Assembly: GCA_027577595.1 (NCBI GenBank)
Contig: JANBRJ010000046.1
Coordinates: forward strand, 62,001-126,000
DNA length: 64,000 nucleotides
Reading direction: 5' to 3'
DNA from: Coemansia sp. RSA 487
Taxonomy: Eukaryota; Kickxellomycota; Kickxellomycetes; Kickxellales; Kickxellaceae
Below the pieces are notes generated by a model. It did not search any database. It had not been told where the DNA came from and saw nothing but the letters and a program-made list of their open reading frames with translations. Positions 1 through 9,820 of this stretch are shown here, piece by piece (the stretch's first letter is position 1; the number at the start of each line of letters is the position of its first letter). Position numbers and translations under genes: made by a program.

Positions 1-620
1 CTGCTGCTGATGCTTCCAGGGGTGCTATTTTTTGGGTTTAAAGCTGAATGAATGGCCATTCTTTTTTTTCGTAAAGATGATCCGTAAAGTGCCCTGATGA
101 CGTGTCAGCCGCAATACCAAATGTGAGGGAAAAAGCGAGCAAGCTGGGCTCATCACCGCCCCTATGACCAAACGCGCAGTCTTCTGTCGGTGTTGAGCCA
201 AAGAAGGGAAGTTTGCAAAGGCACCCGCCGACCCACCAGGAAACACAGCGAATAAAGGGACTTTCGTTTTCTAACGTATTATTACATGTGTAGTCCCAGC
301 CACTTTTTGCTTTTATCTCATCAATTATGTTTTCCGCCTGATATTTCTTGCCTTTTTCTTCGTTTCAAAGCTTCACTTTATCCCTTTCTGTGTTTTTTTT
401 TTTCAATTCCAGACCTTGTCCTCTCTCTTTCCACTACACAAAAGACAGGTGTCCGCTTTCCGGTTTTCTATTCTTACAATTGTGCACTTTTTTTATCTCT
501 TGCACAAGTGACGCTTCAAACACCTCCCCTTCGCCTTTCATTTCTCTCAATTGTTGGAATCAGCTTACTAGCCAACCAGTACGCTTTTTATATTAGAATA
601 TCTGCATTTTGGAACGGTAA
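1..620. other. Upstream spacer of the OSBP gene, no gene seen
   Basis: Pyrimidine-rich, AT-rich DNA. T/C-rich tracts dominate from about 300 to 600, as expected of a fungal promoter and 5' leader. Short open frames on both strands here have no recognisable protein and contain homopolymer-driven residues. I see no RNA gene. Confidence 0.5.
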
Positions 621-2140
621 ATGAGCAAGAACGACGACGGGACCATGGTTATCGAGGAGGAGCTTGATGATGAGCCGAAAAGCATCATCCTCAGCATGAT
701 AGGGCAGCTGCGCAAGGACATGGACTTGTCACGCGTCACGTTCCCGACCTTTGTTCTGGAACCGCGGAGTTTTACCGAACGAGTCACCGACTTTATGTCG
801 CATCCCGACTTTTTGATACAGTAAGTGCCTTGGCCGGTCCACGTTTGCCGATGCTGCTGTTGTTGCTGCTGCTGCTGTTGTTGTTGTTGCTGCTGCTGCT
901 GCTGTTGTTGCCGCCGCCGCCGCCGCTGCTGCTGCTTCTGCTGCTGCTGCTGTTTCTGCTGCTATTGTTGTTTTTGTCGTTGTTGTCGTTGTTGTCGTTG
1001 TTGTCGTTGTTGTCGTTGTTTCAAGGCTGTGGCTCATGAGTGTTCTCATTGACGAGCATTGAGGTATTAAACCGGTTTGATGTGTCTTTCATCGGTGTTT
1101 GTAATAGGGCCAGCAAGTGCGAAGATCCGGTCGAGCGGTTCATTGGCGTTGTAAAGTACTACATGTCTGGGTGGCATATCCACCCAAAGGGCGTCAAGAA
1201 GCCATACAACCCGGTTCTAGGCGAGTTTTTCCGCTCAAAGTACGAGTTTGAGGACGACAGCAGCGCGTTCTTTGTGGCAGAACAGGTGTCGCACCACCCG
1301 CCGATCACCGCGCTATTCTACCACAGTCCTGAACACCACGTGGCTATCGAGGGCGATCTGCGGCCAAAGAGCCGGTTCTACGGGAACAGCGTCGGTATGC
1401 TCCTCGAGGGGTATGCCAAGATCCACTTCAACAAGTGGGACAACGAAGAGTACGTGATCACATACCCCAACATGTACGCGCGCGGCATCTTGTTTGGCAA
1501 AATGGTGCTTGAGCTGGGCGAGACGTCGACCGTGACGTGCGAGAAGAGCGATCTGATGTTTGAGGTCGAGTTCAAGACAAAGGGCCTGATCTGGGGCTCG
1601 TACAACCAGATCGCCGGCAAGATCAAGCGCATCTCAACCAAGGAGGTGCTGTACGAGATCTCAGGCAACTGGCAAACGACCATGTACATTCAGGGAAAGG
1701 GCGAGTATTCAGGCGAGCCCACCGTGCTATTCGACTCGGCTAAGGAGCACGTTGTGCCTCAGATCGTCGCATGCGCTGCCGAGCAGGAGCCAAACGAGTC
1801 GCGCAATCTGTGGAAGCATGTCACCAAGGCCATTGCTGACAGCGACCTCGATTCGGCAACCACCCACAAAACAGAAATCGAGGAGAAGCAGCGCGAAGAT
1901 ACAAAGCATCGCGAGGCTGCAAAGGAGAGGTTCATTCCGCGCTTCTTCCAGCTCGAGATCGACGGCTACTACCACCCAAAGCTCAGGCTAGATTCGATCC
2001 CCGACGACCCTGCGCTGGCAAAGGAGAAGATCTCAAAGTGGATCTTTACCAAGCCCGATGGCTCCATGCAGGACTTTACAACGCCTGAGAATGACCCTGT
2101 GGTCCTGGCCACTCCAAAGCACCGGCGCCATGTAGCCTAA
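621..2140 (+). CDS. Oxysterol-binding protein-related lipid transfer protein (short OSBP/ORP/Osh type)
   Basis: Two exons, 621-820 and 1108-2140, encode 410 aa. The donor is GTAAGT and the acceptor TAG at 1105-1107; the split Gln codon is restored. The family moves sterols or phosphoinositides such as PI4P between membranes, often at ER contact sites. The ligand-binding fold starts near residue 20. The motif KPYNPVLGE lies at about 98-106 and the family fingerprint EQVSHHPP at about 125-132. The C-terminal IPRFFQLE and KWIFT segments fit the end of the ORD. No PH domain, ankyrin repeats or FFAT motif is visible, so this is a short form like yeast Osh4-7. The ATG at 621 is the only good start before the conserved region. 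The intron carries a long triplet repeat (separate entry). The exact lipid cargo cannot be told from sequence. Confidence 0.9.
850..1021 (+). repeat. CTG/TTG triplet tract grading into a GTTGTC hexamer repeat inside the OSBP intron
   Basis: About 170 of the 287 intron bases are triplets of the form (C/T)TG with a short CCG block near 910-925. From about 976 to 1020 there is a regular GTTGTC hexamer array of roughly seven units. It lies between the donor at 821 and the acceptor at 1107. It makes artificial poly-Leu and poly-Cys frames on the plus strand and poly-Ala/Thr on the minus strand, which I do not count as genes. Confidence 0.9.
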
Positions 2141-3455
2141 ATTGCCTTTTTTCTCGAGTGGCGATTAAAGATGGGGCTAAGCCACTAGCGGGCTTATTTT
2201 CTGAATTCTGTTTGCATTCTTTTGCTTCGCCACTGTGTTGATAGTTCCTCTTTAGCATCGTTCAGCTCACATCTTGTCTGTTTTTATGTCCTTTATATTC
2301 TATTCTACTTCAACTATTACCCACTGCTGAAACTGGCTGGCAAATGTAAGAATAGTCTATGGCGTTTAGCTATTTATTTGCTGTCTGACACATTGGGCAT
2401 ATAAAAGTAGCACATCATAGTTACTAATTATTACCATATGGCTACAGTGACAAAAAAATAGCCTAAGGCTAAAGTGTAACGAGGACAGCACATGTCCAAT
2501 ATATAGTGCAAGGTTACTAGTCTTTTTTAAAAAAAAAAACGGAATGACGATATATGACGAGAAAAGGGAGAGGAGCGGGGTAGCATTTAGAAAGCACGTG
2601 TGCTTAAATAAAAGTTATCCGACCATTAGCACGCTCAAACATTGAAAAAAAAAAAACATCTTCGGCAAATGCTCGGAGCACGAATTGCCACAAGGGCACA
2701 GAGACATACGTTTGCGCCTCATTATGCCTGTCTCCCTCAATCTCCGCGAACGATCAGGCACAATATTGCCAGTTCCAAGATGGGGCAGTATGACTCTATT
2801 GTTCTTTCTTTTCTGGCTGGAATAGACGCGGAAAGTAGCGTTCATGGCTTGGCTTGAGCGACGCCGAGATATCAAAGCGCAACAAAAAAGTGATCATACT
2901 CTTTTATATTCTGCGCAGCTTGTCTCTTCCTTCAACTATTGTGCTTGATTTGTGGCTATCCACATGCTGTTTACGTATATCTGCACCCTCATATCTTTCG
3001 CTTGGTAACTCTGTTCTCCTGTACACCGGTTTGTATGTAGTTTTTACATGTCCTGCTTGTCAAACTGCACAACCTGTGGCCATTGTCAAAGCGCATATCT
3101 CGTTTTACATGCAGGAAAGGGGTGATGGGTTGTTGTTTGTAGGATATGCAGGATCCGTTGGGATGTCTTGTGCTTGCCCAGACTTCATTGTTGACGTACT
3201 TTCTCTTTCATTCTTCTATTATACACACAAAGGTACTATCATGTTTAAGCCATAGCGTACAGCTGCAAAGCCCTTCAAATATTTAAATATAAGCAGCACT
3301 ATTCCTCAAAATTCCTTTTTTTCTTCGCCCTTGCCGACATTTCTTTTTTTTTATATATATATATATATCATCTATAGATATATTCTTTTTTCAAGACTGA
3401 TATTTCGACTATTTTCTATTTACATTATTTATTCAAAAAAGCTTTTTTCGACAAT
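2141..3455. other. Spacer between OSBP and alpha/beta hydrolase, no supported gene
   Basis: AT-rich with A and T homopolymers, a short (TA)n run near 3351-3368, and a T-rich leader before the next ATG. One plus frame at 2854-3255 starts only at a TTG and has no recognisable domain. No tRNA-like sequence is visible. Confidence 0.5.
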
Positions 3456-4709
3456 ATGCTTGAGAGCCTGTCAAAGATCGCGCTTGCCGCAGGATTTATT
3501 GGCGCAGGCGCAAAGTCCTTTCTAAGCTACTACATAAATGGGCCAAAGTGCGAAAAGTGGCCGCTCTGGTTCCAAGTGCGCCGGGATGCCTATGTACATG
3601 TAATGAAAGAGACATCATATGAGCCACTCACCGACGAACAGATAGAGCAGCTCGATTTCAAAAAGATCGCAGCCACTGAAAAGAAAGGCAACATTCCAGG
3701 GCGCGAATTACCACGAAAGCTGGGTCAAGTCAAGCAGTCTGCAATAAAAGTTGGTGAGGTGTCGATCGACGAGGAGCTATTCAGCGGCACAGGGCCAGCC
3801 GAGTCTGGACTACGCCAACTGACTGCCGAGGATCGCACGCCTGAGGGAATGCAACGAAAGATTCCATATGAGATCCTTGTACCAAAACCCATGCTCAAGC
3901 TCGCACGTATCGATGAAGAAAAGAGGAAAGCGCTGTTTGAGTGTGCGCCGTTGGACGACAACAGATGTGTCATCCTGTATCTCCACGGCGGCGGATACAG
4001 ATACGGATCGCCTGCCTCACACCGGCCGCTTGTTGGAAGAATAGCACTTCGCACTGGTGTGCGCTGCGTCTCTGTCGACTACCGTCTGGCAACACCTCAT
4101 CCGTACCCAGCGCAACTGCACGATGCATACATAGCGTTCTGTTATCTGTTGCAGCAGGGCTTTTCCCCTGAGGACATTGTCATTGCGGGAGACAGTGCCG
4201 GCGGAAACCTGGCTCTAATCTTGGCTCTTCTTCTCCGGCACACGGGAATAACAACAATCCGCGGCCTTGTGCTCCTGTCGCCCTGGGCCGATCTTGTTGT
4301 GCGCCGACCCAGCGTCGAGTACAACCGCCCGTACGACACGTTGTTTGCGCATCCGCTGACATCGCCCCTTGACCATGCTCGCATGTATTACGCACCAGGT
4401 CGTAAGCTCTCGCCTGAAATGCTCGCCGATCTGTCGCATCCACTGGTGTCGCCAATCAGTGGCGATTTCAAGGACTTTCCGCCGACTCTGATTCAAGCCG
4501 GCGACAAGGAGGTCCTCTACGACGAGATCACTCAGCTGCACAAAAACATTCGCGCTGCAAATGACCCGGTGCACTCTGCTAAGTATGTGTACGAATGCTA
4601 TCCAGACATGATACATGTATTCCACCAGGTATTTGATCTGCCACAGACCAAAGCAGCCTACTCCTCGATCGGCAAGTTTGTTAGAGGGCTTCCAAAACCC
4701 ATGCTCTAA
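3456..4709 (+). CDS. Alpha/beta hydrolase, hormone-sensitive-lipase (HSL)-like esterase
   Basis: A single exon of 417 aa. The oxyanion-hole motif HGGG is at residues 177-180. The nucleophile elbow GDSAGG is at 245-250, with Ser247 as the likely nucleophile. Asp350 (or Asp356) and His387 in MIHVFH complete the expected triad. HGGG plus GDSAG assigns it to the HSL/acetylesterase branch of alpha/beta hydrolases, which cleave short-chain, steroid or lipid esters. The first 30 residues are hydrophobic and Ala/Gly-rich and could anchor the protein to a membrane. About 140 residues precede the hydrolase core, longer than in bacterial relatives. The natural substrate is unknown. Confidence 0.88.
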   Translation: MLESLSKIALAAGFIGAGAKSFLSYYINGPKCEKWPLWFQVRRDAYVHVMKETSYEPLTDEQIEQLDFKKIAATEKKGNIPGRELPRKLGQVKQSAIKVGEVSIDEELFSGTGPAESGLRQLTAEDRTPEGMQRKIPYEILVPKPMLKLARIDEEKRKALFECAPLDDNRCVILYLHGGGYRYGSPASHRPLVGRIALRTGVRCVSVDYRLATPHPYPAQLHDAYIAFCYLLQQGFSPEDIVIAGDSAGGNLALILALLLRHTGITTIRGLVLLSPWADLVVRRPSVEYNRPYDTLFAHPLTSPLDHARMYYAPGRKLSPEMLADLSHPLVSPISGDFKDFPPTLIQAGDKEVLYDEITQLHKNIRAANDPVHSAKYVYECYPDMIHVFHQVFDLPQTKAAYSSIGKFVRGLPKPML

Positions 4710-4757
4710 TCTTATTTTGCTAATATCACAATTATTATTTATTTCAGTATTTTCTCG

Positions 4758-5210
4758 TCAAGCGATTGGCTTGATCTTGTAATGGAGCGAAATAAGCGAC
4801 AGGATAAGGCACTTAAAGTCCTGGATAAGATAGTATAAAACACGTAGTCCCTCTGGGTCCTCAGTATTTTGGATATCTGCAAGGGAAGTGATCTTTGCAG
4901 TTTCAAAGTTGATGCATTCCTTGCTAATCCGAATCTCGAGCTGCAGTCTGCCATTCTGGTCTCTTGTCGGCCACTTTGCATCGGTTTCTTTCATGATTTC
5001 GCTGTCCTTTATGATCCGCTTGATCTCTGCCAACAGAGTGGGGCTCATACGTAGCTCCTTGCGAATCAAACTGTCTCGACGGTAGTTTGAGTTGTTGGAG
5101 TATTTCAAGTAGCCCCGCTTGTCTATTTCGAATCGGAAGAACTCGTGCCCAAACTTTCCTTTGTGTCCCGAATAAAAGTACATGTAAAAGTCATCTGTTG
5201 GTTCCTCCAT
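4758..5210 (-). CDS. mago: Mago nashi homolog, exon junction complex core subunit
   Basis: A 150-aa single-exon protein. It begins with the family pattern YMYFYSGHKGKFGHEFFRFE, continues with YSNNSNYRRDSLIRKE and ends with DPEGLRVLYYLIQDFKCL and HYKIKPI. These are the signature blocks of MAGOH, and the length is typical (about 147). Mago binds Y14/RBM8A and locks eIF4A3 onto spliced mRNA. Its presence implies a functional exon junction complex, which budding yeast has lost. It ends about 48 bases downstream of the convergent hydrolase stop, so the two transcripts probably share 3' flanks. Confidence 0.97.
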   Translation of the reverse strand: MEEPTDDFYMYFYSGHKGKFGHEFFRFEIDKRGYLKYSNNSNYRRDSLIRKELRMSPTLLAEIKRIIKDSEIMKETDAKWPTRDQNGRLQLEIRISKECINFETAKITSLADIQNTEDPEGLRVLYYLIQDFKCLILSLISLHYKIKPIA

Positions 5211-5576
5211 TTTTTTGTGTTTGTTGAGACAAGTTTTGACTTTTGAACAAGTAAATGGAAAAAGTGAGCGTGGTTAATATAGCCATATTTAAAAAAATCT
5301 AAAATTGCAATTTTTCATGTCTGAAATTTGGCTAAATACTTTGTATTTGTTTGTGTATGGGAATGTCATGTTTGGATGGGTGTTGAACCAGCACGAAACC
5401 ACACGGGCTATTCACAGATATACTCTCAAGAGTTTGCTCCTCGCAAATATGTAGATGTTTGGAATAGCTTCCAGCCTCTAGATTTTAGCATATTCGTTCA
5501 ATACAGAGCAAGAATAGTTTATAGCATATATTGCAAAGAAAAACAAAGCACTCCAATAGACAAAACGAAACAGCAA

Positions 5577-5921
5577 TTACCGCTTTTTCTTCTTCGCCAA
5601 AAGCGCACGCTTGCCTTGGCCCTTCTTAGGAGCTCCCTTTCCACGGGCCTTGCGCCTTTCCAAAACATTAAGACGGTCGATCTCATCGGGGTCATAGAGT
5701 TTCTCACCAAGCTGGTGGCTCAACTTGGATACTCTCGTATTGTTAAGATCCTGCTTTGACGGATAATAGCGCACCATATGCTCTCCACGAAACCCTTGCC
5801 GAAGAATATAATTGCCTGTCCGAGCTCCAGTTGGATTGAACGCATTGCCAAAAATTTTCGCCGAAACCTCGGCCGCCTTGAGCTTGCGTGCTGCTTGAGC
5901 CAATATACCCTTGGCCGACAT
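5577..5921 (-). CDS. Mitochondrial small-subunit ribosomal protein mS33 (MRPS33)
   Basis: A 114-aa protein starting at the ATG at 5921-5919. An upstream in-frame TTG is not needed. The C-terminal block ARGKGAPKKGQGKRALLAKK matches the diagnostic basic tail of the MRP-S33 family. RYYPS and the DRLNVLERRKARGK helix also fit. The N-terminal part (AARKLKAAEVSAKIFGN) is basic and amphipathic, as expected for mitochondrial import. The gene lies 316 bases head-to-head with the TRAPPC5 gene, so the two share an upstream region. Confidence 0.9.
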   Translation of the reverse strand: MSAKGILAQAARKLKAAEVSAKIFGNAFNPTGARTGNYILRQGFRGEHMVRYYPSKQDLNNTRVSKLSHQLGEKLYDPDEIDRLNVLERRKARGKGAPKKGQGKRALLAKKKKR

Positions 5922-6236
5922 TCTATTCCCACAAACCAAAAAAAAAAGCTAATAAATAAAAGTGCTGTTAACGAGAAAGAGTGAATTTGAAATCGAATTT
6001 GAAATTGAATTTGATTCCTGCAAGGAGATAAAATCTAGGCTGTGATCTTTGAAAACTTGGAAAACAGCTGATCTGTAGTGATCTGATCCGATTCACGTGA
6101 GGTGTGTATTTGTTTGCCTAAAGAGGCGTTTTACGCTCTTTGCTTTCTCTGCTAATTCATTCCTTCATTCTCTATTTTATATACAATCTGTACAATATTT
6201 TCTTTTTACAATCTCAACCTAGTTGCATTTATCGCA
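5922..6236. promoter_or_regulatory. Shared divergent promoter region of mS33 and TRAPPC5
   Basis: A 315-base gap separates two divergent ATGs. It contains an imperfect threefold direct repeat of a GAATTTGAAAT-like unit at about 5981-6016, repeats of TGATCTG at about 6068-6088, and one palindromic CACGTG E-box at about 6094. Which gene each element serves cannot be read from sequence. Confidence 0.45.
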
Positions 6237-6875
6237 ATGGCATCGTCACAGCAACAGAAGCAGCAGATACAGAATATGCTCAGGCTTGATACAAAGCAAT
6301 CGAAACGGTCGACAATGCTGCTGGAACAACCAGTGACACGGCAACGGCGGGACAAGGTCAGTCTCAGCGCGTTTGCCTTCCTGTTTGCAGAGATGATACG
6401 GTACACGCAGAACCGCGTGCTTGGGATCCAGGATCTAGAGACAAAGCTGAACGAGCTCGGGCAGCGCGTCGGCGTGCGTGTATTTGAGCTAACGATGTGG
6501 CGCGAGAAGATTGTCCGGCGCGAAACGCGTGTGCTCCAGATGCTGGTGTATATCAACTCTGTCGTATGGCGAGCACTGTTTGACAAACCGGCGGACTCGC
6601 TGGAGCGCAGCACGGATAATGAAGACGAGTACATGATTACGGACAACGAGCCTGCTATCCTAAAGTACATATCGGTTCCAAAGGAGATGGCGTCGTTCTC
6701 GCCTGGTGCATTTATCTCGGGGATTGTGGAGGCTATTGCTGCATGCTGCCAGTGCCCAGCTCGCGTTACTTCTCATGTGGTCCCTGTAGACGGATTGCCT
6801 GTTAGAACTGTTATTTTGCTAAAGTTTGACAAGGATGTCATGGAGCGTGAAAAGCGGCTCGAGGCGGGTAAATAA
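6237..6875 (+). CDS. TRAPP complex subunit 5 (Trs31)
   Basis: A single exon of 212 aa, close to the usual 190-280 aa. The Bet3-like family blocks are clear: AFAFLFAEMIRYTQNRV, LGQRVGVRVFEL, WREKIVRRETRVLQML, NSVVWRALFDKPADSLERS and ISVPKEMASFSPGAFISGIVEA. This is a core subunit shared by the TRAPP tethering complexes, which act as Rab GEFs for Ypt1/Rab1 and Rab11-type GTPases at the Golgi. The first 40 residues are Gln-rich and poorly conserved. TRAPPC10/Trs130, the TRAPPII-specific partner, is encoded about 20 kb away. Confidence 0.96.
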   Translation: MASSQQQKQQIQNMLRLDTKQSKRSTMLLEQPVTRQRRDKVSLSAFAFLFAEMIRYTQNRVLGIQDLETKLNELGQRVGVRVFELTMWREKIVRRETRVLQMLVYINSVVWRALFDKPADSLERSTDNEDEYMITDNEPAILKYISVPKEMASFSPGAFISGIVEAIAACCQCPARVTSHVVPVDGLPVRTVILLKFDKDVMEREKRLEAGK

Positions 6876-7116
6876 AACCGAATTTTTCTTATATCATTTT
6901 GATAGATATTCGCAGTTCTTGTGTATGCCAAGAAATCAAACGTGTCTGGATGGGGGATATCTCCATTCCCCCCAGCAAATATTTTCGGACCGATTTTCTC
7001 TCCACATGGATAGATCCTTGTTTCCTTTTTTATTTTGTTTATCTTGATGCCTTTGCTTTTCAATTTGCTTTTTGAATGCACAACCTCGGCGACCCGTGTG
7101 CTACTACGTTACTTTG

Positions 7117-8043
7117 ATGAGTACTCTTGACGACAATGGTCGGAAGGGCGACAAGCTGATAGACCAGCTGCCACGCAACAGCTGGCATGAGCGGTCCTAC
7201 GCCTACTGGGCCGACAAACAGCTGCATGCCAGCGACAGGTGGTGGCGGCCGCTCAGTACTGCGGTGCTAGGGACAGCAACAACGGCAATGAGCGTGTTCC
7301 TCAAGCTCGGCTTCCGCAGGGTTGTTACAGAGGACCTGCATAAGCTTACAGATGTGCTGGAGGACAGTGAACGCAATCGGCCGGTGATTACGGTCGCCAA
7401 CCACCAGTCCACTGTGGACGATCCGGTCATCTGGGGCGCCATGCCAGCGCGGATGCGGTGGAACCCGGATTGCACGCGATGGACATTGGGTGCTCGCGAG
7501 CTGCTCTACATGAACCCGTTCGTGAACGGCTTTTTTGCGCTGGGCCAAACTATCCCCACGGTCCGCGGTGACGGCATCTACCAGCTAGCGGTGGAGATCG
7601 GACTCAAAAAGCTCGGAGAAAACAAGTGGGTGCATGTGTTTCCTGAGGCCAGGGTCAACCAGGAGAGCGAGCTGCTGCGATTCAAGTGGGGCGTCAGCCG
7701 GATGATCATGGAGTCCGAGCGCACCCCCATTGTCATCCCCATGTACCTGAGCGGAATGAGCAAGGTCCTGCCGCTACGACAGCGTGTGCCTGTGCCGCGC
7801 CCCAATCCATTCAAGAGCCTGCTGTACATAAAAGTTGGCGACTGCATTGACTTTACGCTGCAGCTCGAGCAGTGGAAGGCTGCGCGCGCAAAGTTGCCAT
7901 CTGCCGACAAGGTCGCGCAGCTGGACGAGCAAATGCGTGTATCTATTGCGGAGAAGCTTCGAGATTCTGTGAATCAGTTGAAAAGTGATGTAGACGACAA
8001 GGTTGTCAAACTAGAGTCCGAGTTAGACGCACGAGAAACATGA
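7117..8043 (+). CDS. Tafazzin, monolysocardiolipin acyltransferase
   Basis: A 308-aa protein from the first in-frame ATG at 7117; an upstream TTG at 7072 would add 15 residues and is unlikely. The glycerolipid acyltransferase motif NHQSTVDDP (His96, Asp101) matches the tafazzin form of HX4D, followed by WTLGARELLY, FFALGQTIPTVRG and FPEARVN (about 175-181). RFKWGVSRMI follows, as in tafazzins. The enzyme remodels cardiolipin acyl chains on mitochondrial membranes. Most homologs have FPEG where this has FPEA, a small departure. The last 40 residues are charged and probably coiled. Confidence 0.94.
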   Translation: MSTLDDNGRKGDKLIDQLPRNSWHERSYAYWADKQLHASDRWWRPLSTAVLGTATTAMSVFLKLGFRRVVTEDLHKLTDVLEDSERNRPVITVANHQSTVDDPVIWGAMPARMRWNPDCTRWTLGARELLYMNPFVNGFFALGQTIPTVRGDGIYQLAVEIGLKKLGENKWVHVFPEARVNQESELLRFKWGVSRMIMESERTPIVIPMYLSGMSKVLPLRQRVPVPRPNPFKSLLYIKVGDCIDFTLQLEQWKAARAKLPSADKVAQLDEQMRVSIAEKLRDSVNQLKSDVDDKVVKLESELDARET

Positions 8044-8237
8044 AAAGTAATGACGATACGCTCCTCTAACGGTCTGCTAAAACAAAATGCATAATTGGTC
8101 TTTCTTCACATGCACAGTTTTGATAGCATGGAGGGGAGGAAAGATGGGCAAATTAACTCGCACTCCCCTCTCTTCTTCCACTTGTCTCTGTAACTTTAAT
8201 TATCTTTATCTTTTTTCAAATACATAATATAAACACC

Positions 8238-8915
8238 ATGGATGATTACAGCGCTGTCACTCGCAAAGATCTTGACCTTTGGGACGTCGAGGCAAATGAT
8301 CTCGAAGACAGCACTCGATCTCTGGTTTCCATATCTGCAGGCGCATCGGCAAATCGCCCAGACTCCATTTCGCTTGTTGTTCAAAAGCGCCTGCAGGAGC
8401 TAGACAAGCTGTCGGATCAGGCTCATTTTATCCAACAGGCCCGCGAATCCCTGTTGAAGATGACTTCGATCATGGGCACACCAAAAGCTATCAATGCGCT
8501 GGCTGAAATATCCAAGGTCACTGCATCAGATAGCGCGCTTACAAGCGAGCTTCTAAAGACATCACCATTACGAAGCTCGAGCAACTATAACTATGCGCAG
8601 ATGCGCTCGCGAGGAGAGGAACTGTTTGGCGCTATCTACGGAAGGCACGCAACCAGCGTTGAAGAAAAGCTACGGTTACTTTACCCGGAGCTGGCTGAAG
8701 TCATCATGGTCGATTCGTATGGCCGTTTGCTGAGCGAAACCACTTATCTTTGTGCAAGAGATACAGAGCTATGCGCCATAGGATCGCTTGTCCCTCAGAA
8801 TGTTCCGACACAACTGAAAAGCCATTGCGTTGGTGCGTCGCGTCTTGGTGCAACCGATTCCATGATTCAAGCAGCTTTGCGGTTGGCAAAGCTCATTTGC
8901 ACGAAGCGGCTTTAG
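8238..8915 (+). CDS. AhpD-like / carboxymuconolactone decarboxylase-family protein, copy 1
   Basis: A 225-aa single-exon protein. The C-terminal half has the all-helical AhpD-like pattern: a YGRLLSE segment, then TELCAIGSLVPQNVPTQLKS, the conserved His196 and GASRLGAT. The CxxC pair of peroxidase-type AhpD proteins is absent, so a thiol redox role is not supported. The gene is followed 190 bases downstream by a paralog in the same orientation. Shared blocks include ARESLLKM, the GxPxxINxxA segment, YGRLLSE and QLKSH. The N-terminal 60 residues differ between copies. Substrate and pathway are unknown. Confidence 0.7.
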   Translation: MDDYSAVTRKDLDLWDVEANDLEDSTRSLVSISAGASANRPDSISLVVQKRLQELDKLSDQAHFIQQARESLLKMTSIMGTPKAINALAEISKVTASDSALTSELLKTSPLRSSSNYNYAQMRSRGEELFGAIYGRHATSVEEKLRLLYPELAEVIMVDSYGRLLSETTYLCARDTELCAIGSLVPQNVPTQLKSHCVGASRLGATDSMIQAALRLAKLICTKRL

Positions 8916-9105
8916 CATAACCGTATTCCCCTCCCTCTCCCTCCACTTTCCGTTGCTCCCATAGCTAGCTAGAATTTCTCTAATAAACAGCAGACATCCT
9001 CTACAAGCTACAGAAGCCACGAGGAATAAGCACAGAAATATCATATATCTAGCCAGTTTATTCGACAACAAGCGCCCTCATTATATTCTATCTTCATCGT
9101 TGACC

Positions 9106-9771
9106 ATGTCAGAGAACAGTGATGCTCCTCAGTTTGATTACGTCACGGGCTTGGATGTTGCTGGAAGTGCCCTCGATCCTGTCCTGCGGTACACTCTGGC
9201 GGTCACTGCAATGTCGTCTGCAAACAAGCCGCACCTTGTTGCAATTCTAGCCAAACACTGCGAGCAAGAAGCACTGTCAAATCAGCAGATGATTGAGTTT
9301 GTATCAATGGCACGCGAGTCATTGCTGAAGATGATCTCCACGATCGGTGCACCCAGAGTAATCAATGGAGTAGCATCGTTGATGGATGCAGTGAGCAGCG
9401 GTGTAAAAGACGTACTTCCAAAGAAAGCTCTAAGAAAACGCGAGGAGTACGACTATGATGCAGTCAACCAGCGGGGGCTAGAGATGTGGAACGGCGTTTA
9501 CAGCAAACAGGCCGAGAAGCTCGAAAATAAACTCAGAGACTGGTACCCGGATCTCATTGAAGTCATACAGACGGACCTTTATGGCCGGCTGCTCAGCGAA
9601 TGCCGTGTGCTTGATGCAAAGTCGACCGAGCTGTGCACCATCGCAGCACTTGTGCCAATCGATGTACCAGCTCAGCTTAAAAGCCATGTTCTGGGTGCCG
9701 GGCGCATGGGTGCTTCCACTGACGAAATCGAATCTGCGAATGCACTGGCCAGGCTTATTGCAGATAAATAA
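9106..9771 (+). CDS. AhpD-like / carboxymuconolactone decarboxylase-family protein, copy 2
   Basis: A 221-aa protein from the ATG at 9106. It aligns along most of its length with the gene just upstream: MARESLLKMISTIGAPRVING, EEYDYDAVNQRGLEMWNGVYSKQ, WYPDLIEVIQTDLYGRLLSE and ELCTIAALVPIDVPAQLKSH (conserved His near 194). Like copy 1 it lacks CxxC. The side-by-side arrangement and clear divergence point to an old tandem duplication kept in both copies. Function unassigned. Confidence 0.7.
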   Translation: MSENSDAPQFDYVTGLDVAGSALDPVLRYTLAVTAMSSANKPHLVAILAKHCEQEALSNQQMIEFVSMARESLLKMISTIGAPRVINGVASLMDAVSSGVKDVLPKKALRKREEYDYDAVNQRGLEMWNGVYSKQAEKLENKLRDWYPDLIEVIQTDLYGRLLSECRVLDAKSTELCTIAALVPIDVPAQLKSHVLGAGRMGASTDEIESANALARLIADK

Positions 9772-9820
9772 ATGGGCTTCATTTCAAACCTTTAGAATAT
9801 AAATAGCAAAAGTTCACAGT

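Noticed and set aside
729-1052. Poly-Cys/Leu frames (plus) and poly-Ala/Thr frame (minus)
   Set aside because: They are artefacts of the triplet repeat in the OSBP intron.
2854-3255. 133-codon plus frame
   Set aside because: Starts at TTG, no recognisable domain, composition of spacer DNA.
5328-5759. 143-codon plus frame
   Set aside because: Begins at a TTG and runs antisense through the mS33 gene; no family match.
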